64,000 bases of DNA from NCBI GenBank assembly GCA_963700925.1, contig OY969553.1, forward strand, positions 1,302,001 to 1,366,000, in the 5' to 3' direction. Positions within the stretch are counted from its first letter, which is position 1. Every line of letters starts with the position of its first letter. Shown here one piece after another: positions 49,057 to 56,836 of the stretch. Source of the DNA: CAWJMD01 sp963700925. GTDB taxonomy: Bacteria; Actinomycetota; Actinomycetes; Actinomycetales; CAWJMD01. The notes under the pieces were generated by a model, which saw only the letters and a program-made list of their open reading frames with translations, was not told the DNA's origin and searched no databases. A program made the translations under genes and the position numbers.

Positions 49057-49235
49057 GCGGGTCAAGGTAGGACAGATCACCCGGCCTGACGAGGCCCGCT
49101 CGCCCTGCGGCGCGGCGGCTGGGGCGGGCCGCAGTGGCGTGATGAAGTGGAGCCAGCCACAGCGGCGATGGACCGGAGCGAGGTGCGCCGTGCGCAGTGG
49201 AGCCGACATCGCTGATGTGAGGTGGTGATGAGCAC

Positions 49236-51587
49236 ATGATCAGCGACGGTGCCTTTCCGGTTGAGCCCTGGCACGTGCGCGAGACACGGCTCGACCTCGA
49301 CCTGCTGGCGCAGTCCGAGTCGGTCTTCGCCCTCTCCAACGGGCACATCGGACTGCGCGGAAACCTTGACGAGGGAGAGCCTTTCGGTCTTCCCGGCACC
49401 TACCTCGGCTCGTTCTTCGAGACGCGGCCACTCCCCTACGCAGAGGCGGGGTTCGGCTATCCCGAGGACGGCCAGACGCTCGTCGACGTCACCAACGGCA
49501 AGATCATGCGCCTCATCGTCGACGACGAGCCGTTCGACGTGCGCTATGGCGAGCTGCTCGACCACGAGCGGGTTCTCGACCTCCGCGCCGGAACGCTGAC
49601 CCGCCGCACCACATGGCGGTCGCCCGCGGGTCAGAGGGTGAAGGTGCGCTCCACCCGCCTGGTGTCCTTCGCCCAGCGCGGTGTCGCCGCCATCGAGTAC
49701 ATCGTCGAGGCGGTGGACGAGTTCGTGCGCGTCAGCGTGCAGTCCGAGCTCGTCACGAACGAGGACCAGCCGCGGATGTCGGCCGACCCGCGAGTGTCGG
49801 CGGCCCTGTCGAGACCGCTCGAGGCGGTCCAGCACGAGACTGGCGAGCGCGGTGCCCTTCTGGTGCACCGCACCCGAGCGAGTGGCCTGATGATGGCGGC
49901 CGGCATGGAGCACGAGATCGACGTCCCCGGACGCGTCGAGGTCGAGACCGACGCCGCCCCGGACTGGGCCCGCACCACCGTCACGTGCGGGCTGCGACCC
50001 GGCCAGCGGCTGCGCATCGTCAAGTACCTCGCCTACGGCTGGTCGAGCCTGCGGTCGCGGCCGGCACTGCGCGACCAGGCAGCGGGAGCCCTGACCGGTG
50101 CCCGGTACAGCGGTTGGAAGGGGCTTCTGGAGGCGCAGCGCGCGTACCTCGACAACTTCTGGGACAGCGCCGACGTGGAGGTCGAGGGCGACCCGGACAT
50201 CCAGCAGGCCGTGAGGTTCGGACTGTTCCACGTGCTGCAGTCAAGCGCTCGTACCGAACGCCGTGCTATCGCCGGCAAGGGCCTCACGGGTCCGGGGTAC
50301 GACGGCCATGCCTTCTGGGACACAGAGGGTTTCGTGCTCCCTGTGCTCACCTACACCGTCCCCCAGGCTGCCGCCGACGCCTTGCGCTGGCGGGCGTCGA
50401 CGCTCGACCTGGCCAAGGAGCGCGCGGCCCAGCTCGACCTCCAGGGGGCGAGCTTCCCGTGGCGCACGATCAGGGGTCAGGAGTGCTCGGCGTACTGGCC
50501 GGCCGGCACCGCGGCCTGGCACGTGAACGCGGACATCGCCATGGCCTTCGAGCGGTACCGCACCGTGACCGGTGACGAGTCGCTCGAGGAGGAGTGCGGG
50601 CTGGAGGTGCTGGTCGAGACGGCACGGCTGTGGCTGTCACTCGGGCACCACGACCGACACGGCGTGTGGCACATCGACGGCGTGACAGGGCCTGACGAGT
50701 ACACCGCCGTCGTCCGCGACAACGTCTTCACCAACCTGATGGCCGCGAGCAACCTGCGCAGCGCAGCCGACGCGTGCGCGAGGCACGCCGAGGCGGCGCA
50801 CGGCATGGGCGTCACGACCGAGGAGACGGCGGCATGGCGTGACGCCGCAGAGGCGGTGAACATCCCGTACGACGAGGAGCTGGGCGTCCACCAGCAGTGC
50901 GAGGGGTTCACAACCCTTGCGGAGTGGGACTTCTCGGCGAACCCCGCCTACCCGCTCCTCCTGCACGAGCCGTACGTGCGCCTCTACCCCGCGCAGGTGA
51001 TCAAGCAGGCTGACCTGGTGCTGGCCATGCAGTGGCAGGGGCACGCCTTCAGCGCCGAGCAGAAGGCCCGCAACGTCGACTACTACGAGCGCCGCACCGT
51101 GCGCGACTCGTCGCTGTCGGCCTGCAGCCAGGCGGTCATGTGCGCCGAGGTCGGACACATGGAGCTCGCGCACGACTACGCCTACGAGGCCGCGATGATC
51201 GACCTTCGCGACCTGCACCAGAACACCAGGGACGGCCTGCACATGGCGTCCCTCGCCGGCGCGTGGACGGCCCTCGTGGCCGGCTTCGGCGGGCTGCGCG
51301 ACGACGAGGGCTGGCTGGCACTCGACCCCCAGCTGCCCCGCGACATCACACGGCTTCGGTTCCGGTTGCGCTGGAAGGAGTTCCGGCTCACGGTCGACGT
51401 GACCCGCAGCAGCGTCACCTATACTCTTCGCGACGGTCCGGACGGTGAGCTGTCCATCCGTCACGCGGGCGAGACCGTCCACCTGAACACGCGGGAGCCC
51501 ACGACGGTCAAGCTGGCCCGACGTCGTGCCCTGCTCGCGCCCCCCACTTCGCCGCCCGGTCGCGAACCCTCGCACCGGCGTCCCTGA
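49236..51587 (+). CDS. Glycoside hydrolase family 65 disaccharide phosphorylase
   Basis: Inverting phosphorolysis of an alpha-linked glucose disaccharide (maltose, trehalose or kojibiose) to beta-glucose-1-phosphate and glucose. The 783-residue protein has the N-terminal super-sandwich ~10-270 (FALSNGHIGLRGNLDEGEP), the (alpha/alpha)6 barrel ~310-690 with FWDTEGFVLPVLTY and HIDGVTGPDEYTA (general acid Glu488), LHEPYVRLYPAQVIKQADLVLAM (substrate loop) and a C-terminal beta domain. ATG 49236 follows GAGGTGG. The usual partner beta-phosphoglucomutase gene is absent on both sides. Confidence 0.92.
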   Translation: MISDGAFPVEPWHVRETRLDLDLLAQSESVFALSNGHIGLRGNLDEGEPFGLPGTYLGSFFETRPLPYAEAGFGYPEDGQTLVDVTNGKIMRLIVDDEPFDVRYGELLDHERVLDLRAGTLTRRTTWRSPAGQRVKVRSTRLVSFAQRGVAAIEYIVEAVDEFVRVSVQSELVTNEDQPRMSADPRVSAALSRPLEAVQHETGERGALLVHRTRASGLMMAAGMEHEIDVPGRVEVETDAAPDWARTTVTCGLRPGQRLRIVKYLAYGWSSLRSRPALRDQAAGALTGARYSGWKGLLEAQRAYLDNFWDSADVEVEGDPDIQQAVRFGLFHVLQSSARTERRAIAGKGLTGPGYDGHAFWDTEGFVLPVLTYTVPQAAADALRWRASTLDLAKERAAQLDLQGASFPWRTIRGQECSAYWPAGTAAWHVNADIAMAFERYRTVTGDESLEEECGLEVLVETARLWLSLGHHDRHGVWHIDGVTGPDEYTAVVRDNVFTNLMAASNLRSAADACARHAEAAHGMGVTTEETAAWRDAAEAVNIPYDEELGVHQQCEGFTTLAEWDFSANPAYPLLLHEPYVRLYPAQVIKQADLVLAMQWQGHAFSAEQKARNVDYYERRTVRDSSLSACSQAVMCAEVGHMELAHDYAYEAAMIDLRDLHQNTRDGLHMASLAGAWTALVAGFGGLRDDEGWLALDPQLPRDITRLRFRLRWKEFRLTVDVTRSSVTYTLRDGPDGELSIRHAGETVHLNTREPTTVKLARRRALLAPPTSPPGREPSHRRP

Positions 51588-51679
51588 CGTCGCTGACCAG
51601 CCCGGCGGCAGGGGCTTCGGCCCCCGGCCCGGGGCCTTCGACCCTGGCGGGGGCGTGAGCGAGGCCAGACGCTCAGAAG

Positions 51680-51896
51680 ATGAACACTGACAAGGACATT
51701 CACTCGGCCGACCTGAGCGTCTCGGAGTCGTGGTCGCGCCTCCGTGGAGCACCCTTGGGACGCCTCGCCGTCGTCGTCCACAGCGAGCCCGACATCCTTG
51801 GTGCCCATCCACAAGGCCTCGAAGCCATGGTTCGTGAGGATCGAGCCCGAGACCGTCACCGGGCGCAGCTTCCCCTCGGTGAGCGTTGACCGATAG
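51680..51896 (+). pseudogene. Decayed pyridoxamine-5'-phosphate-oxidase-like (PPOX) gene
   Basis: The ATG at 51680 opens DLSVSESWSRLRGAPLGRLAVVVHSEPDI, the N-terminal strand-helix of the actinobacterial PPOX-like family (xLSxxExWxLLRxxxxGRLAVxxxxxPDIFPVN). After EPDI the frame breaks. A different frame (51799-51896) reads LVPIHKASKPWFVRIEPETV, then TGRSF and a TAG stop, which is the family's C-terminus (PxxxxKPxFVRIxPxxVTGRRF). The ~70 middle residues are missing, so an internal, frame-breaking deletion is the simplest explanation. The intact PPOX at 24180 is a different subfamily. Confidence 0.65.
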
Positions 51897-51946
51897 ACAC
51901 CGATGCCGGCTCGGAGCCCTCCGACCACGAGGCGGACGCGCACGTC

Positions 51947-52465
51947 GTGACGCTCGGCGCGAAGGCGGAGCAGCTCCTCGACCAGGCCCGCAGCCACAGC
52001 TCGCACCGCGCGTCCGAGACCCTCGTCGGAGGCCCGATGATGCGAGCCACGCTGATCGCCCTGGCCGCCGGAAGCGAGCTGGGCCAGCACGACGCACCGC
52101 CCGCGGCCACGCTCCTTGCGGTCGCGGGTCACGTCACCCTGCACGGGGCGGCTCGCCAGTGGTCCATGGATCCGGGTCAGCTCGTGACGATCCCGCAGGA
52201 GCGCCACTCCCTGACTGCGGACACGGACGCCGTCGTCCTGCTCACCGTGGCGCTCCACGGCACGCCACGGCACGCCACCGACAGCCTGACGCGGTCAGCC
52301 TGCCGCGCCGCCGTAACTGATCCGTGGATCAGGGTTCTGGCGGCGGCCTGCATCTGGCATATTGCACGCAGCGACCCGTCCCGAGGGGAAGTCCATGCGC
52401 ACTCGTCCACTGCTCGCCGCCGCACTCCTGGCGCTGATCGTGCCCCTGGCCGCCTGCGGAGGTGA
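51947..52465 (+). CDS. Cupin-domain protein with run-on C-terminus
   Basis: Residues ~15-105 form a small cupin: SETLVGGPMMRATLIALAAGSELGQHDAPPAATLLAVAGHVTLHGAARQWSMDPGQLVTIPQERHSLTADTDAVVLLTVAL. Of the usual metal ligands GxxHxH is reduced to GQHDAP, and the second motif keeps a His (QERHSL). The true domain ends near 52257, but no stop occurs in frame until 52465, 71 bp inside the next gene; the tail is Arg-rich, low-complexity and likely unselected. GTG 51947 is the only reasonable start after a stop at 51887. It may be degenerating, like its upstream neighbour. Confidence 0.6.
   Translation: MTLGAKAEQLLDQARSHSSHRASETLVGGPMMRATLIALAAGSELGQHDAPPAATLLAVAGHVTLHGAARQWSMDPGQLVTIPQERHSLTADTDAVVLLTVALHGTPRHATDSLTRSACRAAVTDPWIRVLAAACIWHIARSDPSRGEVHAHSSTARRRTPGADRAPGRLRR
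52317..52332 (+). promoter_or_regulatory. Palindromic operator upstream of the ABC transporter
   Basis: CTGATCC-GT-GGATCAG, perfect seven-base arms, immediately before the -35-like TTCTGG. It matches 12 of 16 positions of the element at 55592-55607, so one TetR-type repressor may bind both. Confidence 0.65.
52335..52363 (+). promoter_or_regulatory. Promoter of the ABC-transporter operon
   Basis: TTCTGG (52335-52340) and CATATT (52358-52363) with a 17-bp spacer, 31 bp before the ATG at 52395. Fair match to housekeeping sigma. Confidence 0.5.
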
Positions 52466-53297
52466 CGACCCCACCACGACCGAGGAGCCAGGCGGGGGCG
52501 ACACCGCTGCCGCCGGCGAAGCCTGTGCCGATGCCACCGACCTGCTCGCCAAGGTCTGCGAGGAGGGCGTGCTGAAGGTCTCCACCGACCCGGCGTACCC
52601 GCCGGCATCCTCGCTCAACGAGCAGACGGGCGAGTACGAAGGCTTCGACATCGACGTGGCGACCGAGATTGCCGACCGGCTCGGCGTCGACGTCGCCTGG
52701 GAGACGCCCCAGTGGGACGTGATCACGGCGGGCAGCTGGAACGGGCGCTGGGACACCACCGTCGGGTCGATGACGCCGACCAACGACCGGCAAGAGGTCC
52801 TCCACTTCACCGAGCCCTACAACTACACCCCTGCCGTTGTCGTGGTCCTGGCCGACGACGAGTCGGTGACCGACCTGACCAGCGATCTCGACGGGAAGAC
52901 GGTCGGCGTCTGCAGCGGGTGCACCTACGAGCAGTTCCTCAACAAGGAGCTGGACATCGAGGGATACGAGTTCGACTTCGTCGTCGACGACGCCAAGGTC
53001 TCCGGCTACGACACCGACACGACCGCGCTGCAGGACCTTGCGAACGGCCGCCTCGACGCGGTGGTCACCGCAGCGACCATCGCTCAGGGCTACATCGACG
53101 CCGGCAACCCGGTGAAGATCGTCGGCGACCCCATCTTCTACGAGCCGCTGTCGGTGGGTTTCGACAAGAGCTCGGACCCGTCGTCCGAGTCGCTGTTCGA
53201 GGCGGTCGACGGCATCGTCGCGGAGATGCACGCTGACGGCACGCTCAGCGCGATGGCGGAGGAGTGGTACGGCCTGGACACCACCGCCAAGCAGTGA
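52395..53297 (+). CDS. Amino-acid-type ABC transporter substrate-binding lipoprotein
   Basis: A 300-residue lipoprotein (lipobox LAAC, Cys21) of the SBP_bac_3 family: LKVSTDPAYPPASSLNEQTGEYEGFDIDVATEIADRLG (residues ~57-94), FTEPYNYTPAVVVV, and the hinge LDGKTVGVCSGCTYEQFL, with a C-terminal EEWYGLD. Two close cysteines (GVCSGC) are unusual in the hinge. Binds a polar amino-acid-like ligand outside the cell and delivers it to the permease encoded next. ATG 52395 follows GAGGGGAAGTCC. Confidence 0.92.
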   Translation: MRTRPLLAAALLALIVPLAACGGDDPTTTEEPGGGDTAAAGEACADATDLLAKVCEEGVLKVSTDPAYPPASSLNEQTGEYEGFDIDVATEIADRLGVDVAWETPQWDVITAGSWNGRWDTTVGSMTPTNDRQEVLHFTEPYNYTPAVVVVLADDESVTDLTSDLDGKTVGVCSGCTYEQFLNKELDIEGYEFDFVVDDAKVSGYDTDTTALQDLANGRLDAVVTAATIAQGYIDAGNPVKIVGDPIFYEPLSVGFDKSSDPSSESLFEAVDGIVAEMHADGTLSAMAEEWYGLDTTAKQ

Positions 53298-53304
53298 CGC
53301 GCTC

Positions 53305-54210
53305 GTGAGCGACTCCTGGGAGCGGGTCCAGCTCGCCTTCTCGCGGGTGCCCTTCCGGTTGAAGACCGCTGCCGTCTGGTTGGTGCTGTTCGGTGCGCTC
53401 GGCTTCCTGGGCAACGCGGCCGACTTCGACGTGCAGTGGATCCGCGACAACTTCCGCTACATCGTCGGCGGGCTTCGCTACACGATGGTCATCGCCCTCG
53501 GAGGCATCGCGCTGGCGATCGTGATGGCGCTCCTCGGCGCCCTGGCTCGGATCTCCCGCAACTCGGTGGCGTACGGCGTGGCCGGGTTCTACGTGTCGTT
53601 CTTCCGTGGCACTCCGCTGATCGTGCAGATGTACCTGCTCTACCTGGCCCTCCCGCCCGTCGGTCGCAACCTTGCCGCGCACTACGCGTGGCTGCCCGAG
53701 GGCTTCGACCAGGCGCTCGTCCTCGATGCCGCGGTCGCCGGCACCATCGCGCTGGGCCTCAACTACGGCGCCTACATGACGGAGATCTTCCGCGCGGGCA
53801 TCCAGTCGGTCGCCGGCGGCCAGGGCGAGGCCGCCGACGCGCTCGGCATGACCTACGGCCAGAAGATGCTCAAAGTGGTTCTGCCGCAGGCGTTCAGGGT
53901 CATCATCCCGCCCACCGGCAACGAGTTCATCGCGATGATGAAGGACACCGCACTGGTCTCCTTCCTCGGGGTGACCGCCGCGAGCGCGGAGATCTTCCGC
54001 CGCTCCCAGCTGGTCGGAAAGGCCGACTTCAAGAACCTCGAGGCCTACGTCGCCGTGGCGCTCATCTACTGGGGGCTCACCGTCCTCTTCACCTTCTTCC
54101 AGGCCCGGCTCGAGCGCAGGATCGGACGGAGCTACGACCGGGAGCACGTCGCTCGCGCCATGCAGGCCCAGCTGAGCCAGCCGCACGGCGGCGGCGGGGG
54201 CGTCGGATGA
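53305..54210 (+). CDS. Amino-acid-type ABC transporter permease
   Basis: A 301-residue HisM/GlnP-type permease with about five helices: ~20-40, ~55-85, ~90-120, ~145-165 and ~250-275. The binding-protein-dependent motif is YGAYMTEIFRAGIQSVAGGQGEAADALGMTYGQKM (EAA loop ~177-211), preceded by the FFRGTPLIVQMYLLY segment typical of the family. A single permease gene implies a homodimer. GTG 53305 lies seven bases past the preceding stop; its own stop overlaps the ATPase start. Confidence 0.93.
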   Translation: MSDSWERVQLAFSRVPFRLKTAAVWLVLFGALGFLGNAADFDVQWIRDNFRYIVGGLRYTMVIALGGIALAIVMALLGALARISRNSVAYGVAGFYVSFFRGTPLIVQMYLLYLALPPVGRNLAAHYAWLPEGFDQALVLDAAVAGTIALGLNYGAYMTEIFRAGIQSVAGGQGEAADALGMTYGQKMLKVVLPQAFRVIIPPTGNEFIAMMKDTALVSFLGVTAASAEIFRRSQLVGKADFKNLEAYVAVALIYWGLTVLFTFFQARLERRIGRSYDREHVARAMQAQLSQPHGGGGGVG

Positions 54211-54965
54211 CGGACGACGTGGTGGTTCGCATCGACGGGCTGCACAAGAGCTTCGGCCACCTCGAGGTGGTGCGCGGCGTCGACCTGGAGGTCAGACGCG
54301 GCGAGGTCGTCGTGATCTTCGGCCGCTCCGGTTCGGGCAAGTCGACCGTGCTGCGCTGCGTGAACTTCATCGAGGACCCCACCGAGGGCTCGATCGAGGT
54401 CTCCGGCATCCGCCTCACCGGTGGGCACCGCACCCGGCGGAAGCGGGACCAGGTCCGCCGGCTACGACTCCACGTCGGCATGGTGTTCCAGCAGTTCAAC
54501 CTGTTCCCGAACATGACCGTGCTCGAGAACGTCACCTGCGCGGCCAGGTGCGCACGTCGCGGCACCGACGCGGAGATCACGCAGCGAGCGAAGAACCTGC
54601 TCGACCGGGTGGGCCTCGCCGACAAGTCGGGCGAGCACCCCATCCGTCTCTCTGGCGGCCAGCAGCAGCGCGTCGCCATTGCCCGCGCCCTGGCGATGGA
54701 GCCCGACGTGATGCTGTTCGACGAACCCACGTCCGCGCTCGACCCAGAGCTCACCGGCGAGGTCCTGGCGGTCATGCGGACCCTGTCCACCGAGCTGCAC
54801 ATGACGATGATGGTGGTCACCCACGAGATGGGGTTCGCGCGCGAGGTGGCCGACCGCATGGCGTTCTTCCACGAGGGCCGGATCCTCGAGGAGGGCCCGC
54901 CCGCGCAGCTGATCGGCTCGCCGGAGCACCCCGAGACCCGGGCCTTCCTCGACGCGGTCCTGTGA
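54207..54965 (+). CDS. Amino-acid-type ABC transporter ATPase
   Basis: A 252-residue GlnQ/HisP-like ATPase: Walker A GRSGSGKSTVLR (~37-48), Q-loop VFQQFNLFPNMTVLENV, signature LSGGQQQRVAIARALAMEP, Walker B VMLFDEPTSALDPEL, H-loop THEMGFAREVADR. ATGA overlap with the permease. Completes a three-gene uptake system of the polar amino acid type. Confidence 0.95.
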   Translation: MTDDVVVRIDGLHKSFGHLEVVRGVDLEVRRGEVVVIFGRSGSGKSTVLRCVNFIEDPTEGSIEVSGIRLTGGHRTRRKRDQVRRLRLHVGMVFQQFNLFPNMTVLENVTCAARCARRGTDAEITQRAKNLLDRVGLADKSGEHPIRLSGGQQQRVAIARALAMEPDVMLFDEPTSALDPELTGEVLAVMRTLSTELHMTMMVVTHEMGFAREVADRMAFFHEGRILEEGPPAQLIGSPEHPETRAFLDAVL

Positions 54966-54975
54966 GCACCCCGCT

Positions 54976-55602
54976 GTGACCCAGACAACGGGCCGGCCGA
55001 CGGGCCGGACGCGTCGCCGGGTCGAGGCTCGGCGGGAGGAGATCCTCCTCTGCGCGATCGCCGAGGTCGAACGCGTCGGCCTGGCTGCAGTACGGGTCTC
55101 CGACGTCGCGGCAGCGCTGGGGATCAGCACCGGCCTGGTCTTCTACCACTTCCGCACCAAGGACGAGCTCGTCGCCGAGGCGTTCACGTACGCGGTCGAG
55201 CGTGACCTGCTGACCATGGATCGGGCGGCCGCGAGGCGCGGCAGCGTGCTCGACCGCATGCGCGCCGTGCTGCGCAGCTACGGGCCGACGGGCAGCGCCA
55301 CGGGGTGGCGGCTGTGGATCGACGGCTGGGCCCTCGCCCAGCACGAACCCGTGATCGCCGCCCACTTCAGGCTCCTGGAGGCACACAGCCGCAGCATCCT
55401 TCGGGCGCTGGTGGACGAGGGCCTGGCCGACGGGAGCATCTCGTGCCTCGATCCCGACGCCAGCGTGTCACGCCTCCTGGCCCTGCTCGACGGGCTGTCG
55501 GTGGCCGCGGAGGTGTTCGGTTCGGTGAGCCGCGCGCAGCTGCGCCGGTGGCTCGACGGCGCGATCGCGACCGAGTTCCAGTCGAGGGTTATTGATCCAT
55601 GA
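54976..55602 (+). CDS. BetI-like TetR-family regulator
   Basis: A 208-residue regulator: helix-turn-helix ~20-65 (RREEILLCAIAEVERVGLAAVRVSDVAAALGISTGLVFYHFRTKDELV), with a C-terminal ligand domain containing WRLWIDGWALAQHEPVIAAHF and LLALLDGLSVAAEV, typical of the TetR_C_6/BetI group that controls quaternary-amine and related catabolic genes. GTG 54976 lies ten bases after the ATPase stop. Its 3' end contains the palindrome-like element before the GcvT-like gene. It presumably controls both halves of the cluster. Confidence 0.88.
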   Translation: MTQTTGRPTGRTRRRVEARREEILLCAIAEVERVGLAAVRVSDVAAALGISTGLVFYHFRTKDELVAEAFTYAVERDLLTMDRAAARRGSVLDRMRAVLRSYGPTGSATGWRLWIDGWALAQHEPVIAAHFRLLEAHSRSILRALVDEGLADGSISCLDPDASVSRLLALLDGLSVAAEVFGSVSRAQLRRWLDGAIATEFQSRVIDP

Positions 55603-55621
55603 GTCAGTTGTCAGGGACAAT
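55592..55621 (+). promoter_or_regulatory. Operator/promoter before the GcvT-like gene
   Basis: TTGATCCATGAGTCAG (55592-55607) resembles the operator at 52317-52332. Its TTGATC could be a -35 paired with GACAAT (55616-55621) at 18 bp, and TTGTC-AGG-GACAA (55608-55620) is a second small palindrome. It overlaps the end of the TetR gene. Confidence 0.55.
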
Positions 55622-55630
55622 GGGGGCACC

Positions 55631-56836
55631 ATGATCCGAACAACGCCGTTCCACGAGCGCCTCACCGAGCTCAACGACCAGCACCTCTACACGCACTGGC
55701 AGGGCTTCCTGTCCGCACTGCGCTACTCCCATGCGCCCAAGCACGAGTACTTCGCGGTGCGGGGTGGCGTGGGCATCTTCGACACCTCGCCGCTCTTCAA
55801 GTACCGCATCACCGGCCCTGACGCCGAGCAGTTCCTCTCCGGGGTGGTGGTGCGCGACCTGAGCGCGTGCAAACCCGGACGTGCGGCGTACACGCTGTGG
55901 TGCGACGACCGCGGCTTCGTGATGCAGGACGGCGTCGCCTTCCGGATGAGCGACAACGAGTTCGTGCTCACGTCCGCGCGACCGGCGCTGAGCTGGCTGA
56001 CATCGCACCTGTACGGCCAGCGGGTCGCATTCGAGGACGTCACCGACGGCTACGCGATGCTCGCCGTCCAGGGCCCGCGCTCGCGCGACGTGCTGGCCGG
56101 GCTGGTGCCCGAGGTCAACGCCCTGCCCTACTTCGGGCTCGCCGAGACCAAGCTCGGGTCAACCCCAGTCACGGTGTCCCGCACCGGGTACACCGGCGAC
56201 CTCGGGTTCGAGCTCACCGTTCCTTCGGACGACGCCATCGCCGTCCTCGACGCCGTTCTCGAGGCCGGTCGCCCCCATGGCCTGCGCCCGTTCGGCGAGC
56301 AGGCGCTCACCATGCTGCGCATCGAGGCCGGGCTGCCGCTGGTCGACGTGGAGTGGCGCGACAGCCGCACCGCCTGGACCGACCACGACCGGGTCACCCC
56401 ACGTGAGCTCGGCCAGGGCTGGATGCTCAAGGGCGTGCGCGACGGCAGCCGCCGCTTCATCGGCAGCGAGGCGATCCGCCGCGAGCTGCTCGCCGGCCCG
56501 TCGCGGTGGGCGACGACCGGGATCGTCGTCGACTGGGCCGACTGGGACCGGCTGCACCGTGACGCCGGTGAGCTGCCCACCAAGGACGAGCAGCCGGTGG
56601 GCTGGGAGCAGTGGCTGCGGGACGACACCGGCGCGCAGGTCGGGTACGTCACCAGCTTCTTCTACTCACCGGTGCTGCAGCGTCACGTCGGCTTCGCCCG
56701 GGTCCCACCCGCGCTCGCCGAGCCGGGCACCGGCCTGCACATGGAGACGATGCTGCACCACAGCACGACCACGGTGGCCGTCAGCACGGCCCCGCTGCCC
56801 TTCTTCAACCCAGCCAGGAAGACCTCCAAGCCATGA
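55631..56836 (+). CDS. GcvT-like aminomethyltransferase / THF-dependent demethylase
   Basis: A 401-residue protein of the GcvT superfamily: HEYFAVRGGVGIFDTSPLFKYRITGPDAEQFLSGVVVRDLS (residues ~36-76), YTLWCDDRGFVMQDGVAFRMSDNEFVLTSA, SRTGYTGDLGFELTV (folate-site region) and RIEAGLPLVDVEW, with the C-terminal beta barrel GYVTSFFYSPVLQRHVGFARV. The family includes the glycine-cleavage T-protein, dimethylglycine/sarcosine demethylases, DmdA and LigM; no gcvH or gcvP is nearby, so a stand-alone demethylase or C1-transfer role is more likely. ATG 55631 follows GGGGGCACC. It overlaps the flavoprotein gene (ATGA). Confidence 0.85.
   Translation: MIRTTPFHERLTELNDQHLYTHWQGFLSALRYSHAPKHEYFAVRGGVGIFDTSPLFKYRITGPDAEQFLSGVVVRDLSACKPGRAAYTLWCDDRGFVMQDGVAFRMSDNEFVLTSARPALSWLTSHLYGQRVAFEDVTDGYAMLAVQGPRSRDVLAGLVPEVNALPYFGLAETKLGSTPVTVSRTGYTGDLGFELTVPSDDAIAVLDAVLEAGRPHGLRPFGEQALTMLRIEAGLPLVDVEWRDSRTAWTDHDRVTPRELGQGWMLKGVRDGSRRFIGSEAIRRELLAGPSRWATTGIVVDWADWDRLHRDAGELPTKDEQPVGWEQWLRDDTGAQVGYVTSFFYSPVLQRHVGFARVPPALAEPGTGLHMETMLHHSTTTVAVSTAPLPFFNPARKTSKP

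Noticed and set aside
55631..56836. Glycine cleavage system T-protein in a gcv operon
   Set aside because: No gcvH, gcvP or lipoamide genes are adjacent; the partner is a flavoprotein, so a stand-alone role is more likely.
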